Assembly (NCBI RefSeq): GCF_012272855.1 | Contig: NZ_JAAXCQ010000016.1 | Span: 1-64,000, forward strand | Direction of reading: 5' to 3' | From: Arenibacter sp. 6A1 | GTDB lineage: Bacteria > Bacteroidota > Bacteroidia > Flavobacteriales > Flavobacteriaceae | DNA: 64,000 nucleotides | Translations under genes and position numbers: made by a program | Shown: one piece after another, positions 8,427 to 16,026 of the stretch | Position numbering within the stretch: the first letter of the stretch is position 1 | Layout of the letters: every line of letters begins with the position of its first letter | The notes under the pieces: generated by a model | Told to the model about the DNA's origin: nothing | The model's database searches: none | Seen by the model: the letters and a program-made list of their open reading frames with translations, nothing else

Positions 8427-8449
8427 ACGCATATTTAATTTGTTTCTAG

Positions 8450-8477
8450 GCCTACTACTTTGTTAGTGGGCTTTTTT
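8450..8477 (+). terminator. rocD terminator
   Basis: Stem 8450-8457 with 8464-8471 (seven pairs plus one G-T), a six-base loop, then six T residues, starting 24 bases after the rocD stop. Confidence 0.7.
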
Positions 8478-8733
8478 ATTTTCTAGCCGCCATATGGTAA
8501 AAAGGACTGTAATTTAAAAAATGCATAGAAGTGATTTAAAGGGGCGTAATCTATGCTGTAATGGTATAATAATAGTGATTCGTTGAGCTAAAAATATGAT
8601 TGCGCCTAATTGTTCTGTACTTAGTTAAATGTTATAAGAGGTGAAGGGCATATACACTGCCATAGCTGCTAGCGTAATAAAAGGCATGCCTAGGAAAGTA
8701 GTATTTTGAAAATTGGGATGTATTCCCTAATGA
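8478..8733. other. intergenic DNA, nothing identified
   Basis: About 255 bases between two facing terminators. A minus-strand frame reads for about 60 codons with a single stop, but this is not longer than chance allows in AT-rich DNA and no motif is recognisable. Confidence 0.4.
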
Positions 8734-8769
8734 GAAAAAAACAGGAGCACCAAAATTGAGTGCTCCTGT
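8734..8769 (-). terminator. terminator of the DUF2752 / CCC-motif operon
   Basis: A perfect 10-bp inverted repeat (8741-8750 with 8760-8769) is followed on the minus strand by a run of T residues (A-run 8734-8740 on the plus strand). It lies 48 bases beyond the stop of the CCC-motif gene. Confidence 0.8.
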
Positions 8770-8817
8770 ATGTATTTATATTGGAGGTGTTTAATAAAGA
8801 AAAGGCTGTCTTTTTCT

Positions 8818-9180
8818 TTATTGCATGTTTTGAAAGTATTCTTCCATACGCTCTCTCATTAATTCTTCATTTTGTAGGGCGTCCCAACCAATGATTGAAA
8901 TAATCCAAATGAAGAAAATAGCGACCAAAACATTTAAAACAATACCAATTATGGATAAAGTTTTACCTAGTTTTATATTGTTTATTCCTGTATATAGCTC
9001 TGGGTCTTGGGCATATATTTTGGTGGCCTTATTTGCTAAAATTAGGCCTATGACACCAAAAACAAGGCCAATAATACCGTAGCAGCAACAGCTTACAATT
9101 GATATAATTCCGAAGACTAATATAAGTGTTGCATTGGGTAATTTTTGTTGTTCCATACTTTTATTGTATAAATTTTCCAT
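8818..9180 (-). CDS. CCC-motif membrane protein (DUF4190-like)
   Basis: A 120-residue protein with two hydrophobic hairpin segments (about 17-48 and 70-98). A triple-cysteine motif in SCCCYG in the first segment gives this flavobacterial family its name. The repeated G-x-G-x-x-x-L pattern resembles DUF4190 proteins. The C-terminal tail is acidic and helical. An internal ATG at residue 9 (position 9156) is also a plausible start. It follows the DUF2752 gene by three bases and ends before a strong terminator, so the two form a small leftward operon. Function unknown. Confidence 0.72.
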   Translation of the reverse strand: MENLYNKSMEQQKLPNATLILVFGIISIVSCCCYGIIGLVFGVIGLILANKATKIYAQDPELYTGINNIKLGKTLSIIGIVLNVLVAIFFIWIISIIGWDALQNEELMRERMEEYFQNMQ

Positions 9181-9183
9181 AGG

Positions 9184-9495
9184 TTAATGTATTATGTGAG
9201 TCATTTTTATGATATAGCTGATAAAGATAATCGCAGCATTGAGATAAAGGAGAAAAATCTTTATTTTAAGGCTGTTTTTGATAGAGATAAATAGATTGAT
9301 ACCCACAAAACCCAAAAGAATCAAAATAGTGTAAATTGCCGGATACATATGGAAAGCGGCAATGAAATCGCCTTCCAACAATAAGGAAACGGCGCGTTGT
9401 ATGCCACAGCCAGGACACTCTATGCCTAAATATTTCTTGTTTATACAAGGAAGCATATAGCTGTCCAGGTTCATGAAAAGGTTAATTTTAATCAT
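9184..9495 (-). CDS. DUF2752 domain-containing membrane protein
   Basis: A 103-residue protein with the defining DUF2752 motif CPGCGIQRA near residues 28-36 and two or three hydrophobic helices after it. The motif's paired cysteines could bind a metal or form a disulfide, but no activity is established. An internal ATG at residue 8 is an alternative start. It precedes the CCC-motif gene, a pairing seen widely in this family of organisms. The pair may act together in the membrane. Confidence 0.78.
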   Translation of the reverse strand: MIKINLFMNLDSYMLPCINKKYLGIECPGCGIQRAVSLLLEGDFIAAFHMYPAIYTILILLGFVGINLFISIKNSLKIKIFLLYLNAAIIFISYIIKMTHIIH

Positions 9496-9533
9496 TTATG
9501 ACGCTAATATAAATCTTTACCGAAAATTACTAT

Positions 9534-9541
9534 TAATTTTG
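9534..9541 (+). promoter_or_regulatory. TAnnTTTG box before the 65-residue protein gene
   Basis: TAATTTTG ends four bases before the ATG at 9546, suggesting an almost leaderless transcript. No clear TTG is found at the upstream spacing. Confidence 0.4.
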
Positions 9542-9545
9542 AAGC

Positions 9546-9743
9546 ATGAAAATAAAACGAGTCGTAATTTTTGGAATAATTGTTTTGGGGGCTTTGATAA
9601 TGGGGTTCGGAGATAATTTTATGCAAGACGAATACGCCCAGTCTATTGGTATTGTCCTTATGATGTTCGGGCTATATAAAACAACACAGGTTTGGAGCAA
9701 TGAAAATTACGGACCAGAGGAAAAAGATAAAGAGGAGGAGTAA
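9546..9743 (+). CDS. small membrane protein of unknown function
   Basis: A 65-residue protein with two hydrophobic segments (about 5-21 and 33-47) separated by a short polar loop (DNFMQDEYAQS) and a very acidic, lysine-rich tail. I do not recognise a family. Its stop codon overlaps the start of the Smr-domain gene by one base (TAATG), so the two are very likely translated from one transcript. The TAnnTTTG box just upstream supports the assigned ATG. Confidence 0.65.
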   Translation: MKIKRVVIFGIIVLGALIMGFGDNFMQDEYAQSIGIVLMMFGLYKTTQVWSNENYGPEEKDKEEE

Positions 9744-10288
9744 TGAGTTTTAAAATCGGAGATAGGGTAGAAGCTTTAGATGATGTTATTTGTGGAAAGG
9801 TTGTAGCTGTAAACAATCAAGAGATCACCGTGGAGAGTACTGAAGGGTTTTTGTTAAAATACAAAGCTTCCGAACTACTTAAAAGAGCCAAGGTAGACGA
9901 AATTGAGGTCTCTAACTTTGAGGTAGCCCAAATAAAGGCAACGAAAGAAATCCCAAAGAATAAGAACAGAAAATTGGTGAAACCCAAGGAGCGTAATGCC
10001 CCCCAAATGGAAGTAGATCTTCACATTCAAAAGTTAACCCCTTCTTATAAAGGGATGAGTAATTTTGATATGCTGAACCTTCAGTTGGATACCGCTAAGC
10101 GCCGGCTCGATTTTGCCCTACGCAAGCGTATACAGAAAGTGGTTTTTATCCATGGCGTGGGTGAAGGAGTCCTTAAAGAAGAGCTTTATTATTTGTTTCG
10201 ACGATACGAAGGGTTAAAGTACTACGATGCCGATTATCAAAAGTATGGTATGGGAGCTACCGAGGTGTATTTTTTTCAAAACGTCTAG
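9743..10288 (+). CDS. Smr/MutS2 C-terminal domain protein
   Basis: A 181-residue soluble protein. The N-terminal part (1-60) looks like a small KOW/SH3-like barrel (GDRVEALDDV, GKVVAVNNQE). A basic linker (NKNRKLVKPKER) leads to a C-terminal Smr domain with the signature VDLHIQKL near residue 92 and HGVGEGVLKEEL near residue 138. Smr domains bind or nick nucleic acids and also occur at the end of MutS2, which rescues collided ribosomes; the role of this stand-alone form is not defined. It overlaps the upstream small membrane protein gene by one base. Confidence 0.8.
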   Translation: MSFKIGDRVEALDDVICGKVVAVNNQEITVESTEGFLLKYKASELLKRAKVDEIEVSNFEVAQIKATKEIPKNKNRKLVKPKERNAPQMEVDLHIQKLTPSYKGMSNFDMLNLQLDTAKRRLDFALRKRIQKVVFIHGVGEGVLKEELYYLFRRYEGLKYYDADYQKYGMGATEVYFFQNV

Positions 10289-10329
10289 GACCTGGAATAT
10301 TCATATCCAGATCCTCTTGCTTTCGTTTC

Positions 10330-10839
10330 CTACTTAGTGGTTACTGTGCCGAAATTGTTGATTCTTAAATCGGTAATACGTTGGTCATTGGAATTATTTA
10401 AAAGGGTAATGTCGCCCAACCTGATTAGATGTTCATAAGAGACGGCTTCCCCTTCCGTTTTTTGAGTGGTTGTAATATAAACAGTTCCTTTTTGCGCTAC
10501 TATTTCTTCAACGACAGTTGGTGCGATCGGAGGAATGGCATCACAGAAGTAATTTTTAGTAACCTTGTCTGAGAAAATACGATATGTGACCTTGGTGTCT
10601 CCGGAAATGGGATAGGCTATTTCGCCTTGAGAGGCTTCGTTTTTTAACATCCCTTCCTTTAAGGATAATAGCAAGGCTTCCTCTCCATTTATTTTGAAAA
10701 GTAAGCTTGTACTCGTGGTAGCTTGGCTTCCGCAAAACTGAATAGTGCTGTCGTCAAAATTTATGGTTTCAATCTGTAAATCTCCATCATCACAAGAATA
10801 GAGCATCGCCGATATAAACAAGATTAATATTTTTTTCAT
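10330..10839 (-). CDS. lipoprotein of unknown function
   Basis: A 169-residue lipoprotein with a short signal peptide and lipobox LYSC (Cys16), followed by an acidic DDGD stretch that would favour surface or outer-membrane placement in Bacteroidota. Two further cysteines (in FCGSQ and FCDAI) could form a disulfide. The rest is beta-rich and not recognised. It is monocistronic and convergent with the Smr gene. Confidence 0.68.
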   Translation of the reverse strand: MKKILILFISAMLYSCDDGDLQIETINFDDSTIQFCGSQATTSTSLLFKINGEEALLLSLKEGMLKNEASQGEIAYPISGDTKVTYRIFSDKVTKNYFCDAIPPIAPTVVEEIVAQKGTVYITTTQKTEGEAVSYEHLIRLGDITLLNNSNDQRITDLRINNFGTVTTK

Positions 10840-10917
10840 GCTTCAAATTTAAATGAAATATAGGGTATAATCCTAGAGCTTTAAACTGAATTTACGGGAA
10901 ATTAACTTTATTTAAAT

Positions 10918-10925
10918 TATTTTTG
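10918..10925 (+). promoter_or_regulatory. TAnnTTTG box of the cysteine desulfurase gene
   Basis: TATTTTTG lies 47 bases before the ATG at 10973. No exact TTG is present at the expected spacing, so this is a partial match. Confidence 0.4.
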
Positions 10926-10972
10926 CACAACTTATCTAAAGGGACGATAATTTAATAGTTAGCAAAGATTTA

Positions 10973-12121
10973 ATGAGAAAGATTTATTTGGATAGTGCGG
11001 CAACGACGCAAGTAAGAGAAGAGGTAATCGTTAAAATGCAAGAAGCCTTAGGAAGTTGTTACGGTAACCCTTCGTCCGTACATAGTTTTGGAAGAACGGC
11101 GAAAACAACTATTGAAAAAGCCCGAAAAACTATTGCTAAATATTTAAACGCCCATCCTGCCGAGATTATATTTACATCGGGGGGGACTGAAGCAGACAAT
11201 ATGGTCCTTCGGTGTTCTGTTCGGGATTTAGGAATAAAGACTATCATAACGTCTAAGATAGAGCATCATGCCGTATTACATACTGCCGAAGAATTGGCCA
11301 AAGAGTATGGGATCGCATTACGGTTTGTAAGGCTTGATAATTATGGGACTCCAGATCTTAAACATTTGGAAGAATTGTTGCAAGAAGATTCCAGTAAAAA
11401 GCTGGTAAGCCTCATGCATGTTAACAATGAAATAGGAAACTTGGTAGATGTGAACGCTATTGGAAAGCTATGTTTGCAGTACAAGGCTTTGTTTCATTCC
11501 GATACAGTACAGTCTATAGGGCACTTTTCATGGGATGTCCAAGAAACACCAATTGATTTTTTGACCGCTGCAGCTCATAAGTTTCACGGCCCAAAGGGAA
11601 TTGGATTCGCTTATATAAAAAGAAATATCGGGCTTAAATCATTAATTCATGGTGGCGCACAAGAGCGTGGTTTTAGAGCGGGAACTGAGCCAATACATAA
11701 TATAGTGGGATTAGAAGAAGCTTTTAAGGCGGCCTATGATAATCTAGACGAAGAAAAGGCCTATGTCACCGAATTGAAAAGGTATTTCATCGAGAAAATC
11801 AGCGCGGCCATTCCTGGTATTTCCTTTAATGGTCAATCGGGAGATCTTGAAAAAAGTACCTATACACTAGTGAGTGCGTGTTTACCATTTGATCCGGAAA
11901 AGACTACGATGCTGTTGTTTCACCTAGATATGAAAGGGATTGCCTGTTCTAGAGGTAGTGCCTGTCAGTCTGGAAGTGATGTCGGGTCTCATGTGCTTTC
12001 TGAAATTCTGTCCGGAGAAGCCCTAAAACAACCGTCGCTAAGGTTTTCTTTTTCTAAATATAACACCAAAGAAGAGTTGGATTATGTAGTGGCGGTGCTA
12101 GAGGAATATTCTAAAGGATAA
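10973..12121 (+). CDS. cysteine desulfurase family protein (NifS/IscS type)
   Basis: A 382-residue PLP enzyme. It should take sulfur from cysteine, giving alanine and a persulfide for Fe-S cluster or tRNA thiolation. Visible motifs are YLDSAATT at the N-terminus, TSGGTEADN near 68, HHAVLHTAEE, the PLP lysine in AAHKFHGPKG near 203, and the mobile-loop cysteine in GSACQSG near 330. The length and the ACSRGSACQSG loop fit the IscS/NifS branch rather than SufS. No scaffold or regulator gene is adjacent, so the sulfur acceptor is not evident. Confidence 0.88.
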   Translation: MRKIYLDSAATTQVREEVIVKMQEALGSCYGNPSSVHSFGRTAKTTIEKARKTIAKYLNAHPAEIIFTSGGTEADNMVLRCSVRDLGIKTIITSKIEHHAVLHTAEELAKEYGIALRFVRLDNYGTPDLKHLEELLQEDSSKKLVSLMHVNNEIGNLVDVNAIGKLCLQYKALFHSDTVQSIGHFSWDVQETPIDFLTAAAHKFHGPKGIGFAYIKRNIGLKSLIHGGAQERGFRAGTEPIHNIVGLEEAFKAAYDNLDEEKAYVTELKRYFIEKISAAIPGISFNGQSGDLEKSTYTLVSACLPFDPEKTTMLLFHLDMKGIACSRGSACQSGSDVGSHVLSEILSGEALKQPSLRFSFSKYNTKEELDYVVAVLEEYSKG

Positions 12122-12177
12122 TACCAAGAAAAAAAAGTCAACCTAGAAATAAGGAAGTCTTTCTTTACAGTATTTGG

Positions 12178-12219
12178 GGAATCATAAAATTAAGAAGTAC
12201 TTCTAAAGTTTATGATTCC
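12178..12219. terminator. long inverted repeat between convergent genes
   Basis: An 11-bp arm pair (12178-12188 with 12209-12219) encloses a perfect 12-base palindrome (AGAAGTACTTCT). It lies between the convergent desulfurase and CsgG-like genes. It could act as a bidirectional terminator, though the T-tract (TTAATTTAA) is weak. Confidence 0.4.
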
Positions 12220-12249
12220 TTAATTTAACTGCAAGTCACGGCTCGTTAA

Positions 12250-12903
12250 TTAATCCTTGTTTTTAGCCCTTGGCCGTTCTTTGTCATAAGGAAATTTTCT
12301 AGAGGCCTGTTTCATCATTAAATCAATTAAATCTATAGTATTGGTCCCAGATTTTCTATTGATTTGTTTTTCGTATTTCCAAAGTAATTTACCGCTATTC
12401 CCATCACTGACTTTTATTCCTATTCTACCGTAATTGGAGTCGCCAATAATGTAGTCTAACAGACTAAAATCGTTAGGTACGCCATCGGAAAGAAGAATGT
12501 TAAGATCCATGGAGCCACTTATTATGCCATCTACCCCCAAAAGAAGAGAAAGTTCTTTAACTGTATATACATCTATATTTTCATAGGAAATATTATTTTG
12601 TGCCAAAATAGCATTGGTGTTTTTGATATTTTGAAATTCTACGGAAAATTTTCTTTTTTTCTTTATTCTTGAAAAATAAGTTTCCAGGGCATTTTGTACC
12701 GCATAACCTTCTTTCATTTCCAAGGCTAGTTTTTCGGAATCGGAAAGATTTTCCTTTAATTCTAAGTGAGTTAAAAAAGGGATGATGGCCAGGGTTTTAT
12801 GGTCTTTGGTCAGAAGGTCAAATTTGTCGCTCTCATAAATATTCTTTTGAGCGGAAAGGCTTAGACAGATAAAGCTTAATAATATTGTTAATGTTGTTTT
12901 CAA
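12250..12903 (-). CDS. exported protein, possibly CsgG/LpoB-like fold
   Basis: A 217-residue protein with a signal peptide ending in LSLSAQ. Its pattern resembles the CsgG/LpoB/TolB-N fold: an early TLAIIPF strand, a central helix region, a GVDGIISGSM strand-turn (near 125), and then a strand carrying SDGNSGKLLWKYE (near 168). Such domains assemble outer-membrane complexes or activate peptidoglycan synthases. No lipobox is present. The assignment is by pattern only and not certain. It is followed in the direction of transcription by the long inverted repeat and preceded by very short open frames. Confidence 0.55.
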   Translation of the reverse strand: MKTTLTILLSFICLSLSAQKNIYESDKFDLLTKDHKTLAIIPFLTHLELKENLSDSEKLALEMKEGYAVQNALETYFSRIKKKRKFSVEFQNIKNTNAILAQNNISYENIDVYTVKELSLLLGVDGIISGSMDLNILLSDGVPNDFSLLDYIIGDSNYGRIGIKVSDGNSGKLLWKYEKQINRKSGTNTIDLIDLMMKQASRKFPYDKERPRAKNKD

Positions 12904-12913
12904 GAGTTTGTTT

Positions 12914-13009
12914 TTAGTATTTGTCGATAGTCCAAGATGAATTCCCTGGCTTATTTAAAATATCGATGGCCTTGTTAATTGTTCTTACATTTTTTAAGAT
13001 CGAATTCAT
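12914..13009 (-). CDS. possible 31-residue small protein
   Basis: An ATG-initiated frame of 31 codons ends ten bases before the exported-protein gene on the same strand, as an operon member would. The peptide is basic at its start (MNSILKNVRTINK) and ends in SSWTIDKY. No family is recognised and the length is within chance. It overlaps, in another frame, the end of a longer stop-free stretch (12975-13142). Treat it as a candidate only. Confidence 0.2.
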   Translation of the reverse strand: MNSILKNVRTINKAIDILNKPGNSSWTIDKY

Positions 13010-13142
13010 TATAGTTGAGGTGTTTTATCGAAAATAACTTGGCCTCTTTGCCAAACCATATACCTAAAAAGGGATATATTCTGACTGTTTTAAATTCATT
13101 CTTTTGTATCTGCAAAAATATAGGAATTAACCAAATCTTCAA
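12975..13142 (-). other. short stop-free frame, possible gene remnant
   Basis: A minus-strand frame open for more than 70 codons (55 from a TTG at 13142) ends at 12975. Its translation is protein-like, with aromatic and charged residues well mixed (for example IYPFLGIWFGKEAKLF). There is no ATG. It may be the decayed end of a gene, or chance. The rest of the 12904-13314 gap shows only a 12-base palindrome (AAAGGATCCTTT, near 13286). Confidence 0.25.
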
Positions 13143-13314
13143 CCTTATTAGGTGTTTATTCCAATTAAAGAAGTAGGCCTCTAAATTTGTTTGTCATAAG
13201 TACATATTGATTGTTGTTTAACGGTCATATTTTATTGGCATATCTTCCTTCATGGTTGCGACTAGATATCGGTCGTGCACATTTCAAAGGATCCTTTTTG
13301 TAAGGTGTATATTG

Positions 13315-15006
13315 TTATTTTCTAAAAAAGGTAGCCTTAAAAGTACTTGTATTTCCAACATTATCGATTACTTCGATATTCAATTCACATTCTTTTTTGT
13401 CTAAAATAATATCGTCAAAATTGTAGGTGATGGTATTGGTTTTTGGTTCGTATTCCATTAAAATCCATTCCCCGTTCAAAGTAGCAGAATAGCTATCGAT
13501 ACCACTTAAGTCGTCGGCGATATTTAAGCTTAAATAATTATAATTGGAAAGCCATTGTTTATTTTTAAAGTTTTTAGGTCTAATAGTAGGGGGTATACTA
13601 TCCTTCACCAAAGTATAGGTTCCCAAGTTTCTGGTTCGAGTGGTAAATGTTGTGCCACGTTTGTATGTTGACGCATATGATGGGGTCAAATTCTCGTCCA
13701 ATCGACCAATGAACAATTGTTTTCTAGCTTCTTGTGGGTATTCGGATACATCAAAAGTAATGGTGAAGTTTTGGTGGGCAGCAACCTTGTTGTTATGTAT
13801 GGTGACAGAATCTTTCCCTTTTTTTAAATCGATATAAAAATCCTCGTAAAAGGTGTTGGCAGGGAAATATACTTTTGCTCCTCCCAAATCAAAATTATTC
13901 GGTTTTTTTGCGATGACATAATCCGCTGTTTGGTCTTTTGGTTTGAAGTTTAGGATAGCTTCATTTTTTCCTTCCACAGGGATAATCAATTTTGTAAGGT
14001 TCCCTGCTAAATCATTAATGTGGATTTCCACATTATAAGACAGGCCTTCCCTTACGTCTACTTTTCCATCGTTATAAATGGTTTTGTAAATACTTAATTG
14101 GTTCGCGGGCTCCCTAAAACACTTTTGTATTCGTTCCCTGTACGTGCTAAAGTGGGCATAGTCTATGAGGGTGTTGATATAGCGGCTTTCTGAAAAAGAA
14201 AAGGTCTCAAAATTATAATCGGTATATAATTTTCCATTTACGATTTGTTTTATTGAATATACCCCATTTTGATTTATGGCCTTATCTTGACGGTCAAAGG
14301 TGTTTACACCAAAACCTATTTCTCCTAAGGCGGTAAGTTTATCGGCTAAGAAAGAACCGTCGGGTTGTTCTGTAAATCTTATGGCAATCTTTTCATTGCT
14401 CTGGTTTACCTGAGCCTGTTTAGATAAGGGATATGCATAAGCCTTTAGTAGTGTAGGTTTTCTGGCATCGGCTACGGTAAAACCATATAACATTGGGTTT
14501 ATTGGCATTTCTGTAGCGGTACTCCTAATTTCGAAATGAAGATGAGGTCCGGAAGAACCGCCAGTATTTCCACTATAAGCAATGAGCTCGCCTCTTTGTA
14601 ACATAAGTTCGGAAGGATCTGGGAAAACTTCTACTTCATAAGATTTTTTTTGGTATTGAATCTTTTTGATATAAGCCTCAATTGCCGGAGAAAATTTTTG
14701 AAGATGTGCATAAACGCTGGTGTAGCCATTCGGGTGGGTTATGTATAACGCCTTGCCATATCCCCAATGTGATATTTTTATCCTGCTCACCGAACCATCG
14801 GCAATTGAGTAGACTGCTAATCCTTGCCGTTGTTGAGTTTTTATATCAATCCCCGCATGAAAATGATTGGACCTTAATTCTCCAAAAGTACCCGCCAAAA
14901 TTATAGGGATATCTAAGGGAGATCCAAACCGATCTTCGGGTAAACTTCCTTGGCCGTTATGGGTGATCGTGAAAAAAAATAGGATTATAATAAGCGTTTC
15001 TTTCAT
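13315..15006 (-). CDS. M23 family metallopeptidase (LytM-type endopeptidase), exported
   Basis: A 563-residue exported protein. I prefer the ATG at 15006, which gives a compact signal peptide (MKETLIIILFF); an upstream ATG at 15024 is possible. The N-terminal M23 domain has the zinc ligands HFHAGID (His and Asp near residues 50-54) and GPHLHFEIR (near 160), both complete. About 370 residues follow with beta-sandwich-like repeats, including a DLSGIDSYSATLNGEW segment typical of Ig-like modules. It should cleave peptidoglycan cross-links in the periplasm or bind the wall. It is monocistronic. Confidence 0.85.
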   Translation of the reverse strand: MKETLIIILFFFTITHNGQGSLPEDRFGSPLDIPIILAGTFGELRSNHFHAGIDIKTQQRQGLAVYSIADGSVSRIKISHWGYGKALYITHPNGYTSVYAHLQKFSPAIEAYIKKIQYQKKSYEVEVFPDPSELMLQRGELIAYSGNTGGSSGPHLHFEIRSTATEMPINPMLYGFTVADARKPTLLKAYAYPLSKQAQVNQSNEKIAIRFTEQPDGSFLADKLTALGEIGFGVNTFDRQDKAINQNGVYSIKQIVNGKLYTDYNFETFSFSESRYINTLIDYAHFSTYRERIQKCFREPANQLSIYKTIYNDGKVDVREGLSYNVEIHINDLAGNLTKLIIPVEGKNEAILNFKPKDQTADYVIAKKPNNFDLGGAKVYFPANTFYEDFYIDLKKGKDSVTIHNNKVAAHQNFTITFDVSEYPQEARKQLFIGRLDENLTPSYASTYKRGTTFTTRTRNLGTYTLVKDSIPPTIRPKNFKNKQWLSNYNYLSLNIADDLSGIDSYSATLNGEWILMEYEPKTNTITYNFDDIILDKKECELNIEVIDNVGNTSTFKATFFRK

Positions 15007-15145
15007 AATTTTTCGTAAGTTCATACGAAAGTAATTAATACCTCTTAATAGAAAAAAAACTCTGTGCCTTAAATTGTTAAAAGAAAATAAAACAAGTTAA
15101 AAAATAGCGTTTGATCTTTTACTTAAAGAATAATTGAAAAAAGTA

Positions 15146-15176
15146 TTGCTAAGTATTGGGAGGTATGTTAACTTTG
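15146..15176 (+). promoter_or_regulatory. promoter of the coiled-coil / zapA operon
   Basis: TTG at 15146-15148, a 20-base spacer and TAACTTTG at 15169-15176 match the Bacteroidota promoter consensus. The ATG at 15201 follows 24 bases later. Confidence 0.65.
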
Positions 15177-15200
15177 TTTAAAATGCATTGATATTTGCAG

Positions 15201-15491
15201 ATGAGTGAATTGGTTGATATTGTTGATTCTTTAGAAAACAAAATTAGCAAGTTGCTGCATAAACTAGAGGTTTTGCAACACTTGAATATAAAATTGGAAG
15301 AAGAATTACTTTCGGTAAAGAGTGACCACGAAGCAACAAAGGAAACTGTGATTGAGTGGCAGGAGAGATATGATTCGCTTAAATTTGCAAGTACGATGTT
15401 GGGCAGTGAAGTGAATAAGACTGAAGCAAAGCTTAAAATAAACACATTAATACGGGAGTTGGACCAATGTATAGTACAGCTATCCGAGTGA
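15201..15491 (+). CDS. coiled-coil protein upstream of zapA
   Basis: A 96-residue, almost fully helical protein with heptad-like spacing of Leu, Ile and Val over about residues 5-60, so a coiled coil. I use the ATG at 15201, since the earlier TTG at 15195 would add only two residues. It lies 14 bases before zapA and shares its promoter. By size, coiled-coil nature and position it could be a partner of ZapA at the division ring, much as ZapB works with ZapA in Enterobacteria, but no sequence relation to ZapB is claimed. Automatic annotation sometimes gives such proteins unrelated names. Confidence 0.72.
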   Translation: MSELVDIVDSLENKISKLLHKLEVLQHLNIKLEEELLSVKSDHEATKETVIEWQERYDSLKFASTMLGSEVNKTEAKLKINTLIRELDQCIVQLSE

Positions 15492-15505
15492 TGTAAAACA
15501 ATTAT

Positions 15506-15802
15506 ATGGCAGAAAAGCTCAAAATTAAGCTTTCTATAGCAGACAGGGTGTATCCATTGACAATAGACCCGTCGCAAGAGGAAGGATTGCGAAAAGCAGC
15601 TAAGAATATAGAGCAGCTAGCAAAGAAATTTGAGCAAAACTATGCTGTTAGGGACAAACAAGACGTACTGGCTATGTGCGCACTTCAGTTTGCTTCTAAA
15701 ATTGAGCAAAAAGGAATAGATCAGAACGAAGGGGTTAGCGAAGCTGTAGAGCGATTACAAACCTTGGATGAATTGGTAAGTTCCAAGCTTGGGATGAAAT
15801 AA
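15506..15802 (+). CDS. zapA: cell division protein ZapA
   Basis: A 98-residue protein with the ZapA fold. A short N-terminal beta-hairpin domain (KLKIKLSIADRVYPLTID) is followed by the conserved LRKAAKNIEQL helix and a C-terminal helix with the DVLAMCALQFA motif (near 50-60), which forms the tetramer coiled coil. ZapA cross-links FtsZ filaments at midcell. It is second in a small operon behind the coiled-coil protein and just upstream of the 6S RNA gene, the same zapA-6S order as in Escherichia coli. Confidence 0.88.
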   Translation: MAEKLKIKLSIADRVYPLTIDPSQEEGLRKAAKNIEQLAKKFEQNYAVRDKQDVLAMCALQFASKIEQKGIDQNEGVSEAVERLQTLDELVSSKLGMK

Positions 15803-15825
15803 CGTTCTTTAAAATAAATATAGTT

Positions 15826-16007
15826 ACTGCCCACATTGGTAATTAATTTTTGACAAACTCAACACTAATTTGTTTGAAAAGGGTGAGTTTAGATTGTAAA
15901 AGCATGCCTTGCTAGTTTCTAGTTTAAGGATCCTTGATCAGTCTGGTAGCCCTAAACCTGTTTATCGGGGTTTGTACAAATCTTCCATCAATGTGGGCTT
16001 TTTTTTT
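15826..16007 (+). ncRNA. ssrS: 6S RNA, Flavobacteria type (6S-Flavo)
   Basis: The 220-bp gap between zapA and rny holds a long-range closing helix: 15829-15838 pairs perfectly with 15989-15998, ten base pairs, followed by nine T residues. Inside are a further helix (15855-15861 with 15884-15890) and hairpin-forming segments around an AU-rich, largely unpaired middle, as in 6S RNAs that mimic an open promoter and bind RNA polymerase. The length of about 180 nt and the zapA neighbourhood both fit the 6S-Flavo family. Ends are estimated from the closing helix and terminator. Confidence 0.78.
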
Positions 16008-16026
16008 AATAATTTTCAATATATAT

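Noticed and set aside
8500-8733. Minus-strand frame of about 60 codons with one stop in the rocD-CCC gap
   Set aside because: The open run is not longer than expected by chance in AT-rich DNA and there is no recognisable motif.
15934-16026. Upstream extension of RNase Y by 31 residues
   Set aside because: It would begin inside the 6S RNA and read through its terminator; the ATG at 16027 gives the standard RNase Y N-terminal membrane helix.
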